NCBI GenBank assembly: GCA_902786665.1
Contig: CADADN010000005.1
Location: 28,308-92,307 of the forward strand
Source: an uncultured Prevotellaceae bacterium
GTDB taxonomy: Bacteria; Bacteroidota; Bacteroidia; Bacteroidales; Bacteroidaceae
Direction of reading: 5' to 3'
DNA length: 64,000 bases
Below are positions 15,791-24,159 of this stretch, one piece after another. Every line of letters begins with the position of its first letter. The stretch's first letter is position 1. The notes below the pieces were generated by a model. The model did not search any database. It was not told the DNA's origin and saw nothing but the letters and a program-made list of their open reading frames with translations. The position numbers and the translations under genes are program-made.

Positions 15791-16915
15791 ATGAAGAAGC
15801 TCTTAATGATGGTTGTAGCCGCCATAATGGCTACCGTGACCTTTACTTCGTGCGACAACGATGACGATGACAACGCATCGACTCCTGAAAAGTCGGTAGT
15901 ACTGAACTGCATGAAGCCAGACTATCTGAAAGTTGGCGACAAGGTGGCACTCATATCTCCATCGTATTTTACTCCGATGGAGAACGTGGAGAAAACAGCC
16001 GTCGTGTTACGCTCATGGGGCCTTGCCCCTGTCGTAGGTCCCAACGTGGGCAAGGTGGTCGATGGACGTTACGCAGGAACTATTGAGGAGCGTGTGAGCG
16101 ATATCCGTTGGGCGCTCAACGACCCAAGCATCAAAGCCATCATCTGCAATCGTGGCGGTTATGGCACCATCCAACTAATAGACCAGCTCACATTAGCCGA
16201 ATTGAAAGCTTCCAAGAAATGGATTGTGGGATTCAGCGACATCTCGACACTTCACGGGCTGTGGAGCAGTGCAGGGGTGATGAGTATCCATGGCACCATG
16301 AGTTCGTTCCTGGCAAAGGGCGGCACCGACGAGACCAGTACACTGATGCGCGACTTGCTGATGGGAAAGGTTCCTCGTTATGAGGTACCTGCACATGCAC
16401 AGAACATCGTTGGTAGTGCCAGCGGCGTGCTCGTAGGCGGCAACCTCTGCACCTTTGTTCCCAATCTCGGCACGCAGGCCGATGCCACCAAAGGCAAAAA
16501 CCTTATTCTCTTCGTGGAAGAAGTGGAGGAGTCGATGCACAACATCGACCGACAGATGCGCATTCTCCAAATGAATGGTGTATTAGACCGTTGCAAGGGT
16601 GTCATCTTAGGTGAATTCACCGACTGCGGCACTGAATTCCAGGACGCTAATGGTCAGACCATGAGCGTGGAAGCCATGCTCCACAACCTGCTCTCCAAGT
16701 ATCACATCCCCGTGCTCTGCGGTTTCCCCGCCGGCCATGGCGACATCAACCTTCCGCTGGTAATGGGTGCTCCTGTGACCATCGACGTGCGCACAAATGG
16801 GGCGACCCTCCAGTTTGACATCGCCGGAGAGCAGAGCGACGTCAATACCGCAGCCATCAACGCCATGCCGACACCTGCAGCCACTCGCATAAGGATGGCT
16901 GGGAAGAGAGAATAG
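15791..16915 (+). CDS. LD-carboxypeptidase family lipoprotein (peptidase S66)
   Basis: 374 residues. Lipobox TFTSC places the lipid-modified Cys at 21, followed by an Asp-rich linker. The S66 features are present: the nucleophile segment VGFSDISTLHG, an acidic motif FVEEVEES and the late GHGDINLPLVMGAP holding the catalytic His. S66 enzymes cut the L,D bond of muropeptides (LdcA) or remove peptidyl adducts (MccF). A lipoprotein form suggests periplasmic or surface action on peptidoglycan fragments, whereas LdcA itself is cytoplasmic. It is transcribed away from the biosynthetic operon. Confidence 0.9.
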   Translation: MKKLLMMVVAAIMATVTFTSCDNDDDDNASTPEKSVVLNCMKPDYLKVGDKVALISPSYFTPMENVEKTAVVLRSWGLAPVVGPNVGKVVDGRYAGTIEERVSDIRWALNDPSIKAIICNRGGYGTIQLIDQLTLAELKASKKWIVGFSDISTLHGLWSSAGVMSIHGTMSSFLAKGGTDETSTLMRDLLMGKVPRYEVPAHAQNIVGSASGVLVGGNLCTFVPNLGTQADATKGKNLILFVEEVEESMHNIDRQMRILQMNGVLDRCKGVILGEFTDCGTEFQDANGQTMSVEAMLHNLLSKYHIPVLCGFPAGHGDINLPLVMGAPVTIDVRTNGATLQFDIAGEQSDVNTAAINAMPTPAATRIRMAGKRE

Positions 16916-16936
16916 AGGCTTATCCTGCAAAGATTC

Positions 16937-17539
16937 CTATTCGTCCTGCTTTCCGTTGACCCGTTTGACCACCCTGCATGGGTTGCCCACGGCCACGCAG
17001 TCGGAAGGGATGTCGCGTACGACCACGGAGCCAGCCCCTATGACTGTCCTATCGCCTATGGTGACACCCGGACAGATGGTCACGTCGCCACCTATCCAGC
17101 ATCGTTCCCCTATTCTCACCGGCCGGCACATCTCCCACTCGTCGCGTTCATCGGCATTCAGCGGGTGTTCCGCCGTATAGATATGCACCCCGGGGGCAAT
17201 CAATGTCCTTCGCCCGATGTGCACGCCACCTCCGTCGAGGATGATGCACCCGAAGTTGATGAACACCCCTTCACCGGCGATTATCAGGTTGCCGTAGTCG
17301 CAATGGAAAGGCGGTTCGACGAAAACATCGGGGGCGGAATTAGGCAGCAACTCACGGGTGATGCTCGCCATGGTAGGTTCATGGTATTCAGTGATGTTGA
17401 GTCTTCTCAGCAGTTTCTTCACTTCTCCCCTCCATGCCCGCATCTCCGGCGTGTGAGCATCATAGGGTTCACCATTCTGCATCCTCCTCAGCTCATCCTG
17501 CAGGGACGCACTCTTTTCCAATTCTTCTCTTCGTGTCAT
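16937..17539 (-). CDS. hexapeptide-repeat sugar O-acetyltransferase (maltose/galactoside type)
   Basis: 200 residues. The N-terminal helix pair is followed by left-handed beta-helix hexapeptides (IGRRTLIAPGVHI, IGERCWIGGDVTI, IGDRTVIGAGSVVV). The His of YTAEHPLN is the expected catalytic base of the Maa/LacA family. The family moves acetyl from acetyl-CoA to a sugar hydroxyl. It is the last gene of the pectin-oligomer operon, six bases after the GH105 gene, so it may detoxify or cap accumulating non-metabolised sugars. Confidence 0.92.
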   Translation of the reverse strand: MTRREELEKSASLQDELRRMQNGEPYDAHTPEMRAWRGEVKKLLRRLNITEYHEPTMASITRELLPNSAPDVFVEPPFHCDYGNLIIAGEGVFINFGCIILDGGGVHIGRRTLIAPGVHIYTAEHPLNADERDEWEMCRPVRIGERCWIGGDVTICPGVTIGDRTVIGAGSVVVRDIPSDCVAVGNPCRVVKRVNGKQDE

Positions 17540-17545
17540 GGCTTT

Positions 17546-18967
17546 TCAAAATCTGATTTGTCCGTCATAGTTGAAAATGGGCTGGTCGGTGGGCACTTCC
17601 TGGTCGTAGAAATGCACTGCATTGTCGTTGAGTTTGGGATGCTGAAGTTGAAGCAGACGGATGATTTCGGCACCAGCCCAGATGACAGGGCCATAGCCGT
17701 GAGCCGCCATCACATGGACAGGCCTATAGGCATAGAAAGCAGCATCAAACGCCATTCCCGTTCCCACACAGACACCTTCCACCTGGCCACGTTCGTTGAC
17801 ACTCGAAGCCACGGCATGCCAAGCCAGCAACGCCACGGGTCCGAAGGCTTTGGCGTTGATCCATCCACGGTTGACGGCATGTGCCAGGCAGTAGGCATAG
17901 ATGGCGGTGGCGGATGTCTCGAGGTAGGTGTCGTTCCTATCGAGCAACTGGTGCCAGAAGCCATCGTGGTGCTGCAATGCGGCAAGCCCTTCTGCGTGTG
18001 CCCTCAGCAGTTCGAGCATTTGCTGGCGTCCCGGATGGTTCTCAGGAATTACATCGAGCACCTCGCACAGGGTCAGGATGGCCCAGCCATTGGCACGTCC
18101 CCAATGAAATGAGGTGTGCGGCGACATCTCCTCCACCCATCCATGGCGGAAGAGTTTCTTCTCCGGCACCCACATGCGTTCTGCAAATTGCCTGACTTGC
18201 CTCACTGCTTCATCATAGTATTTGGATTCGCCTGTGAGCCGTCCCATGTATGCTATGGCGGGAATGCCCATGAACATGTCGTCGAGCCACACCGTGTTTT
18301 TCTGCGGGCGCAGTCGTGCGAAAGTGCCGTCTGAAAGCCGATATTCCTTGTTCATGATATAATCGATGTAATTGTCGATGAGCGGCCGCAGCGGCAACTG
18401 CGAGTCGGCCGTCATTGCCTTGATCATCGAGCAGCACACGGCGCCGGCATCATCCAACGCATGGGGGTCGACCACTCGTCGCACATTGTTGTCGATGGCC
18501 TTGCCGTCATCATGCAACCGTTTGAATGCCGGTGCGATATCAGCCAGGAACCGCAGGCGTTGGAAGGCATAGTCGCGATAGGCGACATCTCCCGTCGCTT
18601 GATATGCAGCGAGCACGGCCGAGTAGGTTACCCCCCACTCATAACTGGTCAGCCTGAACCCACCCTGTTTCAACTGGGTCTGTACGTTGATGTCCTTGGT
18701 CTTGGTGATTTCGCGCCCGGAATCCTTGTCAACAAGCACAGCGGGTGTCTCGCCGGCAATGTATTGCAACACACGGTCCATGGTCTTTTTCACCTCTTCC
18801 TTGGTGGGTATGCCATAGCCAATCTTGTAAGCAGGCTTCATCAGGTGAAGCGGCGTGTTGTTGTCGTTCACCGTTTGTGCCACCATGTTGCCAGGTGACA
18901 GACAGATTGCGAATGCCAAAAACATTGGCATCAGCAGTTTCTTCCCTATTGTCGTCTTCATAGTCAT
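17546..18967 (-). CDS. GH105 unsaturated glucuronyl/galacturonyl hydrolase
   Basis: 473 residues with a signal peptide (about 1-30). The (alpha/alpha)6 barrel signatures are visible: VWLDDMFMGIPAIAYMGRLTG with the catalytic Asp of GH105, FRHGWVEE and FHWGRANGWAILTLCEVLD. These enzymes hydrate the 4,5-double bond left by pectate or rhamnogalacturonan lyases and release the unsaturated uronic acid. Its start overlaps the PL22 stop by four bases, tying it to oligogalacturonide breakdown in the periplasm. Confidence 0.93.
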   Translation of the reverse strand: MTMKTTIGKKLLMPMFLAFAICLSPGNMVAQTVNDNNTPLHLMKPAYKIGYGIPTKEEVKKTMDRVLQYIAGETPAVLVDKDSGREITKTKDINVQTQLKQGGFRLTSYEWGVTYSAVLAAYQATGDVAYRDYAFQRLRFLADIAPAFKRLHDDGKAIDNNVRRVVDPHALDDAGAVCCSMIKAMTADSQLPLRPLIDNYIDYIMNKEYRLSDGTFARLRPQKNTVWLDDMFMGIPAIAYMGRLTGESKYYDEAVRQVRQFAERMWVPEKKLFRHGWVEEMSPHTSFHWGRANGWAILTLCEVLDVIPENHPGRQQMLELLRAHAEGLAALQHHDGFWHQLLDRNDTYLETSATAIYAYCLAHAVNRGWINAKAFGPVALLAWHAVASSVNERGQVEGVCVGTGMAFDAAFYAYRPVHVMAAHGYGPVIWAGAEIIRLLQLQHPKLNDNAVHFYDQEVPTDQPIFNYDGQIRF

Positions 18968-20301
18968 TTGTTGGTTTTGGGGTATCGGTCCAAGAGATGT
19001 TGAGGCAGTTTGACAATGCAGATGTTCATCGACCGACCGTCGTCGCTGAGCATCGCCGACTGTATTTCTATTTCGGTGCCGTCGGGCTTGAATGTCGGGT
19101 GCACATGGTCGCGAGCGGTGGTTTTGTGGCCTGCGGTGAGCAAGATGCGCTCCCCGGTGTGCCGGTCAATCAGCCATAGTTCGCGTTTGAAGTCGTCGCC
19201 AGCCAACCAATGGCCATCCTGCGAGCCTGCGACGTGCCAGAAATTGTCACCCTTCACCTGTCCCTCCATGGTCAGTTCGCGTGTGCGCATGTTGACCACT
19301 GCAATGCCTGTCGGGTATTCCTTTGTTCCTGAGGGTCCCCATTCGTCGGAAAAGGCGAACGACTCAAGTCCTTCGGCCTCCCCACCTTTGAGGTTGATTG
19401 GACGATGCCCTATCAGTGCTATCACCAATTCGTCCTCGCTGATGACCGCCTCGTGGGTCACCCAGTCGTGCTCTGTCTCGCGATAGACAGGACGCAGGTT
19501 CGTTCCATCTGCATTGACCATCCACGTGCGTTGGGGTGCCTTTCCGCCCGTTTCCCAACAGAAGACGACCTCTCCTGGATGCCAGGGGTTGCCTTGTATG
19601 TGCCCCACCTTGAAGTGTACGCTCACCACTGGTTCTGATTTCCCTGTCTTCAGGTCCATCTTTCCGATTCCTCCGGGCCCCGCTCCCATATGGCGTGGAC
19701 CGAAATTGCCGGCGATGGGTTCGGCGATGGGGAATTGTCGGGCATACTCCTTGTCGAGTCTGAAATAGACGAACTCCTCGCTTCCGTCGAGTGCCATGTC
19801 TCCCTCAGAGCACATCTCAGCCGGGACGATGCCACAGATACGCTCATAGTTTTTCTTGTCTTTCGACCGTCCCGACTCGGAATCGGCGAAGAGGCGTTCC
19901 AGGTCCACTTCCACCACCTCCATTCCTGTGCGCTTGCCATGATTGTCCTTGTGCTCGCGCATATGGTAGAGGTGCATCGACTTGCGTGCCACGCAGAGCA
20001 TTCCGGTAAACCCACCCTCGGTGATTTGCACGATATCGCCTGTGTCCTCGTTCACAGCCATGGCCTCGCCATTGACTCGGTCGGAGCGGAAGACAACCCA
20101 CTTGCCGTCGGCCGTCCATTGGTTGTGGGTCTGGTAGATTTTCGAGTCACCGGTTCCGCTCTTGCTGGTGAGGAAGACCAGTTCGACTCCCGTCAAGGGG
20201 TCTTTGACGACCTTGCGCTCAGACGGGAATCTGGCCCCCATCTGTGCCATCAGGCAAATGGGAACAACCAAGAGGAAGAGAAAACATTTCAGTTTTTTCA
20301 T
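18964..20301 (-). CDS. PL22 oligogalacturonide lyase, exported
   Basis: 445 residues with a signal peptide (about 1-19, LMAQ). The seven-bladed propeller start matches PL22 closely: DPLTGVELVFLTS, KIYQTHNQWTADGKWVVFRSDR. Later HIQGNPWHPGEVVFCWETGG, WVTHEAVIS and DHVHPTFKPDG contain the His and Trp residues that form the metal and substrate site in the family. It cleaves short pectin oligomers by beta-elimination; the GH105 enzyme from the next gene can then act on the unsaturated end. The well-characterised relatives are cytoplasmic, but here a leader is clear. Confidence 0.92.
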   Translation of the reverse strand: MKKLKCFLFLLVVPICLMAQMGARFPSERKVVKDPLTGVELVFLTSKSGTGDSKIYQTHNQWTADGKWVVFRSDRVNGEAMAVNEDTGDIVQITEGGFTGMLCVARKSMHLYHMREHKDNHGKRTGMEVVEVDLERLFADSESGRSKDKKNYERICGIVPAEMCSEGDMALDGSEEFVYFRLDKEYARQFPIAEPIAGNFGPRHMGAGPGGIGKMDLKTGKSEPVVSVHFKVGHIQGNPWHPGEVVFCWETGGKAPQRTWMVNADGTNLRPVYRETEHDWVTHEAVISEDELVIALIGHRPINLKGGEAEGLESFAFSDEWGPSGTKEYPTGIAVVNMRTRELTMEGQVKGDNFWHVAGSQDGHWLAGDDFKRELWLIDRHTGERILLTAGHKTTARDHVHPTFKPDGTEIEIQSAMLSDDGRSMNICIVKLPQHLLDRYPKTNK

Positions 20302-20337
20302 TTTGTCGAGTGATTTGTATTAGTAGATAGTTGATAG

Positions 20338-21186
20338 TCAGAGGTCCATGTTCAGTTTCTTGCGGCAGGCATCAGCCAATTCCGGATTAGTGATTTCCAG
20401 ATAGCGGAGTGCATAATGCCGCCCCAACCGCCTGTAGCCATCGCCAGAGAAATGAAGATAGTCCTCGCAGGGCAGACACCCCTCTGAAGAAACAACATAG
20501 GTATTGGGGTAATGGTTGGCGATATCGTTGATGGTCATATTGGCCTCACCGCAGATGCCTCCGTATTCCCCACGCACGACTTCACCCACCAGCAGAGGGA
20601 CTGCCGTGGGTTCGAACCGGAGTTCCTGTTGAAGGTCACAGTAGATTTTCCTCACCGTCTTGCACCATTCAAAACCATAGGCATCAGTCTCGCCTTGGTG
20701 CAGCAGGATACCCTTGATGACCCCATCCTTGGCTGCTGTCTTGGCCATGCTCAGCAGACGCTGGTATGGGTCGCGGCCATACTGGTTCAAGATGTCGTTC
20801 ATCCAGTCCTGTTCCTCCATGGCAATGATGGGAGCATTCCTATCCTTGTCGAAGAAGGTGATGGGACACCCCTCCACTGCCACCGACACGATACCGATGC
20901 GAACATTTTCTGGCACCACTTCGAGCAGGGTGCGTCCGAAATAGTCGGCGGGACCCAGGTGGGCATCATAACGGCACAACGGGGGAACGGCCTTGCGCCA
21001 TGTGCCCAACACACGGCCATCGCCTCCATCCGTCGTCGCCATACTGAGGAAGCGGTCGCTCACCTTCAAGTCTTGTTTCTCAATGGGAGCCTGTCCAGCC
21101 ATGTTGGACTGTCCGAAGCAAAGGAAAACCCAAAAATTTGGGTCTTGGGAATGTGATTGTAGTGTTGCCATAGCCATTTTTATCAT
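20338..21186 (-). CDS. SGNH-type carbohydrate acetylesterase (SASA/DUF303 family)
   Basis: 282 residues. The nucleophile block FLCFGQSNMAG puts Ser at 27; GILLHQGETDA is the family's conserved middle motif, and the late DYLHFSGDGYRRLG gives the Asp/His of the triad. Family members remove acetyl groups from xylan, pectin or sialic acid. No clear signal peptide precedes the domain (MIKMAMATLQSHSQ), so the annotated start may be off or the enzyme may be cytoplasmic. As first gene of the pectin-oligomer operon it is probably a pectin or rhamnogalacturonan acetylesterase. Confidence 0.88.
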   Translation of the reverse strand: MIKMAMATLQSHSQDPNFWVFLCFGQSNMAGQAPIEKQDLKVSDRFLSMATTDGGDGRVLGTWRKAVPPLCRYDAHLGPADYFGRTLLEVVPENVRIGIVSVAVEGCPITFFDKDRNAPIIAMEEQDWMNDILNQYGRDPYQRLLSMAKTAAKDGVIKGILLHQGETDAYGFEWCKTVRKIYCDLQQELRFEPTAVPLLVGEVVRGEYGGICGEANMTINDIANHYPNTYVVSSEGCLPCEDYLHFSGDGYRRLGRHYALRYLEITNPELADACRKKLNMDL

Positions 21187-21613
21187 ATGACGACATCAAC
21201 TGTTTCATTGATGTTGATTGCTGTGATTTTATCCTATTGGCTACAAAAATACGAATTCTTTACTTCACATGCAAATAATCGACATTATTTTCAACTCACG
21301 TTCCCCATATATTTTAGCTGTAGGAAGTTGTAGGAAATCTCACTCTGAGGTAACAACAAATTCGAGCTTGGCGTGAACGGACATATTTATGGCAACTCAT
21401 ATGGAAGCCTTGGTGGGTGACGCGCCTATAGACCAACACACTCCGCACGATGGAGGGATAATAAAAATATCCTCTGCAGCATGGATTCTCAGATTTTTTT
21501 CATACCTTTGCTTGCGAAAATCGTGTGAAGCAATTTCCACTTGATTTTTCAAACACGTTTGATGGCACTCACTTGATCACAGTATTGTACCTTTATCGAA
21601 TAAGTAACAGATT
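21187..21613. other. divergent intergenic region
   Basis: 427 bases holding the minus-strand promoter above and, for the plus-strand gene, a -7 TACCTTTG at 21503-21510 without a clear -33 partner. The rest shows no coding sequence or strong hairpin. Confidence 0.55.
21244..21275 (-). promoter_or_regulatory. promoter of the pectin-oligomer operon
   Basis: On the minus strand TTTG (21272-21275) is followed after 20 bases by TATTTTTG (21244-21251), a full Bacteroidota consensus. The likely start site near 21237 gives a 50-base leader to ATG 21186. Confidence 0.7.
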
Positions 21614-23221
21614 ATGGCAACAAAGAGGAAATACCCCGTAGGCATCCAGAGTTTCGAGAGCATCCGCCAGGACGGATACGTGTACGTGGACAAGACCCCG
21701 CTTATCTACAAGATGATTACCGAGGGCAAGCCCTATTTTCTCAGCAGGCCTCGCCGCTTCGGCAAGTCGCTGCTTGTCTCGACGTTAGCCGCCATTTTCG
21801 AAGGTCGCCGTGAACTGTTTGAGGCTTTCACCACCGAGGACGGCATCGAACAGCCGCAACTCTATATCGCCACCACCAACTGGCGATGGGAGAAGTATCC
21901 TGTGTTGCGCTTTGACTTCAGTGCCAACAACCTTACGTCGATAGAGAAGTTGGACGAGTATATTGACAAAACGTTGGCGGACTATGAGAAGCAGTACGGC
22001 CTAACTGCCGGCAACGCCAGCACCAGTCCTCGTATGGTGGATATCATCAAAACAGCCCATAGCCAGACGGGGCGCAAGGTTGTTGTGCTCTGCGACGAAT
22101 ATGACAACATGATGTTGCACAGCATCGGCAATCCGGAGCAACAGGCTGTCGTGCGCGATAGGTTCCAAGATTTGTTCGCCCCCTTGAAGAGCCTTGACGA
22201 CCACCTGCAATTCGTCTTCATCACCGGCATCTCGAAGTTCTCGCAGATGGGAATCTTCTCGAAACTCAACAATCTTGAGAACATCTCGATGCAACCAGTC
22301 TACGAGAGCATCTGCGGCATCAGCGAGGAGGAACTGACCACCGTGTTGTGCCCCGACATCGAACTGATGGCCGCCAGCCGTGGCAAGACCTACGACGAGA
22401 CGCTAACCGCTCTGAAGCGCATGTACGACGGCTACCACTTCGGAAGAGGAATGACCGATATGTACAACCCCTTCAGTATGGTGAATGCACTGAAATCTGG
22501 AGAAATAGATAAATACTGGTTCGACAGCGCCACACCAAGCGCCCTCATCGCCATGCTCCGCGAAATGCCGCCTATGGAAATCAGCGACTTGGAAGGAGCC
22601 TTGTGCGAATCGGGTGATTTCAACAAGGCTTTCGACAGCTACCAAGCTCCATTGCCCGTACTCTACCAGAGCGGCTACCTGACCATCAAATCCTACGAGG
22701 AGGACATCGATATGTACACCCTTGGTTTCCCCAACGAGGAAGTCAGGAAAGGCTTTGCCGGCAGTCTTTACAACTACGTCACCAATACGACGGGTGATGG
22801 CCGCGAGCGCTCTGCGCTGATGAAAGCCTACAAGATGTTCCAGCGCAACGACGACCTTCAAGCCTTCATCGACGCCATCAAGACGTTCTTTTCCGGCGTT
22901 CCCTATCATTGGGAAAAAGATAACAAGAACGAGCACTACTACCACGCGCTGCTCTACACGCTGCTCATGGCATTCGGTGCCGATGTCCGTGCCGAGGAAC
23001 CGGGTGCCAAGGGGCGCTCAGACATCACACTGCTCATGCCAAAGGGCATCTATGTCATGGAGCTGAAATATGACGACACCGTGGAAGCCGCCCTCGACCA
23101 AATCAACCGCAAGGGCTATGCCGAGAAATACGCCCTCGACGGCCGACCCGTCACCAAGGTAGGCATCGCATTCTCCAGCGAGGAGCGCAACATCACCGAC
23201 TGGAAGATGTCCAAGGAGTAG
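21614..23221 (+). CDS. AAA-ATPase-like protein with C-terminal PD-(D/E)XK nuclease domain
   Basis: 535 residues. The N-terminal part matches the AAA-ATPase-like family: YPVGIQSFESIRQDGYVYVDKT, then the P-loop RPRRFGKSLL and an acidic Walker B-like strand VVVLCDEYD. The C-terminus carries GRSDITLLMPKGIYVMELK, the D...ExK core of the PD-(D/E)XK family. Bacteroidota genomes hold many copies of this architecture, and its function is not established; roles in defence or DNA turnover have been suggested. It stands alone, with its own -7 box at 21503-21510. Confidence 0.9.
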   Translation: MATKRKYPVGIQSFESIRQDGYVYVDKTPLIYKMITEGKPYFLSRPRRFGKSLLVSTLAAIFEGRRELFEAFTTEDGIEQPQLYIATTNWRWEKYPVLRFDFSANNLTSIEKLDEYIDKTLADYEKQYGLTAGNASTSPRMVDIIKTAHSQTGRKVVVLCDEYDNMMLHSIGNPEQQAVVRDRFQDLFAPLKSLDDHLQFVFITGISKFSQMGIFSKLNNLENISMQPVYESICGISEEELTTVLCPDIELMAASRGKTYDETLTALKRMYDGYHFGRGMTDMYNPFSMVNALKSGEIDKYWFDSATPSALIAMLREMPPMEISDLEGALCESGDFNKAFDSYQAPLPVLYQSGYLTIKSYEEDIDMYTLGFPNEEVRKGFAGSLYNYVTNTTGDGRERSALMKAYKMFQRNDDLQAFIDAIKTFFSGVPYHWEKDNKNEHYYHALLYTLLMAFGADVRAEEPGAKGRSDITLLMPKGIYVMELKYDDTVEAALDQINRKGYAEKYALDGRPVTKVGIAFSSEERNITDWKMSKE

Positions 23222-23251
23222 AAGAAAGAAGAAACCATACCCAATCACCAT

Positions 23252-24061
23252 ATGCCAATGAAAGGATTACGCAGTCTTACCATAGTGCCCTTCTTGATGT
23301 TGCTGGCTTCCATCACTTTGGGAGTAAGCCACTATAATGATGCGAAAGAAGCGATGCGCCAAGACCTGACTCACGCCCTTCGCCAATATGTGATGCACTC
23401 GTCCCAGTCACAGTTGTTGGCTGGCTCTCCCACTTGGCTGCGCCAAGGCGGAGTCTTCACCCCCGACGATGCGGAAAGCCATTTCAAGCCCCACCTCACC
23501 ATTTCCTCACTGAAAGACACGTCGCATGTCTCGATGTGCGTTCTTCACCAGAATGGAGAGGAATCATTCAGCGAGCAGGCGTCACTATGCAGCGACACCC
23601 TGTTGTGGAGCATTTCTCCCACAACCAGCAATAGTGATGTCATCGCCTTCAAAGCCTATGCCAACCCCACTGTATGCTCCGTGTTGGGGCATTCCGACCA
23701 AAGGCTTCCTCTCACCGGCATCATCTTCTGTTCGTTGGTGCTGTCGGTCATGGCATGGAGAATCAAGATGAGAACAGGTGATGCCATGACACCCGCCACT
23801 GAAACTGTCGCTCCACAAGTGGAGATGCACCTCACCCCGATGCAGGAGCAGTTGATGGAAATGTTCTATTCCGCTCCCAACCATATCCTTAGCAAGGAAG
23901 CCATCTGTGCTGCACTATGGCCCAAGAAAGACAATCCCGACACCACCCTCTACACGTTTATTTGTCGACTGAAATCCACGCTGAAGGCACAATCAAACAT
24001 GGACATCATCAACAAGAGAGGAAAGGAATACCAACTTCGGAAGAACTCTGAAACCATTTGA
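23252..24061 (+). CDS. membrane-anchored winged-helix regulator
   Basis: 269 residues. A first hydrophobic segment lies at about 9-26 (IVPFLMLLASITLGVS), then a polar, probably periplasmic section to about 150, a second membrane segment (GIIFCSLVLSVMAW), and a C-terminal OmpR/PhoB-like winged helix (LTPMQEQLMEMF, ILSKEAICAALW, LYTFICRLKSTL, KRGKEYQL). This is the reverse order of CadC/ToxR, whose DNA-binding domain is N-terminal. The periplasmic part could sense a signal and control DNA from the membrane. It starts 30 bases after the previous gene. Confidence 0.8.
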   Translation: MPMKGLRSLTIVPFLMLLASITLGVSHYNDAKEAMRQDLTHALRQYVMHSSQSQLLAGSPTWLRQGGVFTPDDAESHFKPHLTISSLKDTSHVSMCVLHQNGEESFSEQASLCSDTLLWSISPTTSNSDVIAFKAYANPTVCSVLGHSDQRLPLTGIIFCSLVLSVMAWRIKMRTGDAMTPATETVAPQVEMHLTPMQEQLMEMFYSAPNHILSKEAICAALWPKKDNPDTTLYTFICRLKSTLKAQSNMDIINKRGKEYQLRKNSETI

Positions 24062-24159
24062 TTTTCAGCATTGTAATACAATTGTAAGACAAATGTAAGG
24101 TTCTTTTTTCGTGTTGTTCCCACCATTGTTGCTACTTTTGCCGCAAACAATGCAACGAT

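Noticed and set aside
20590-20640. tRNA-like GGTTCGAACC
   Set aside because: Lies within the esterase coding sequence and no cloverleaf can be formed around it.
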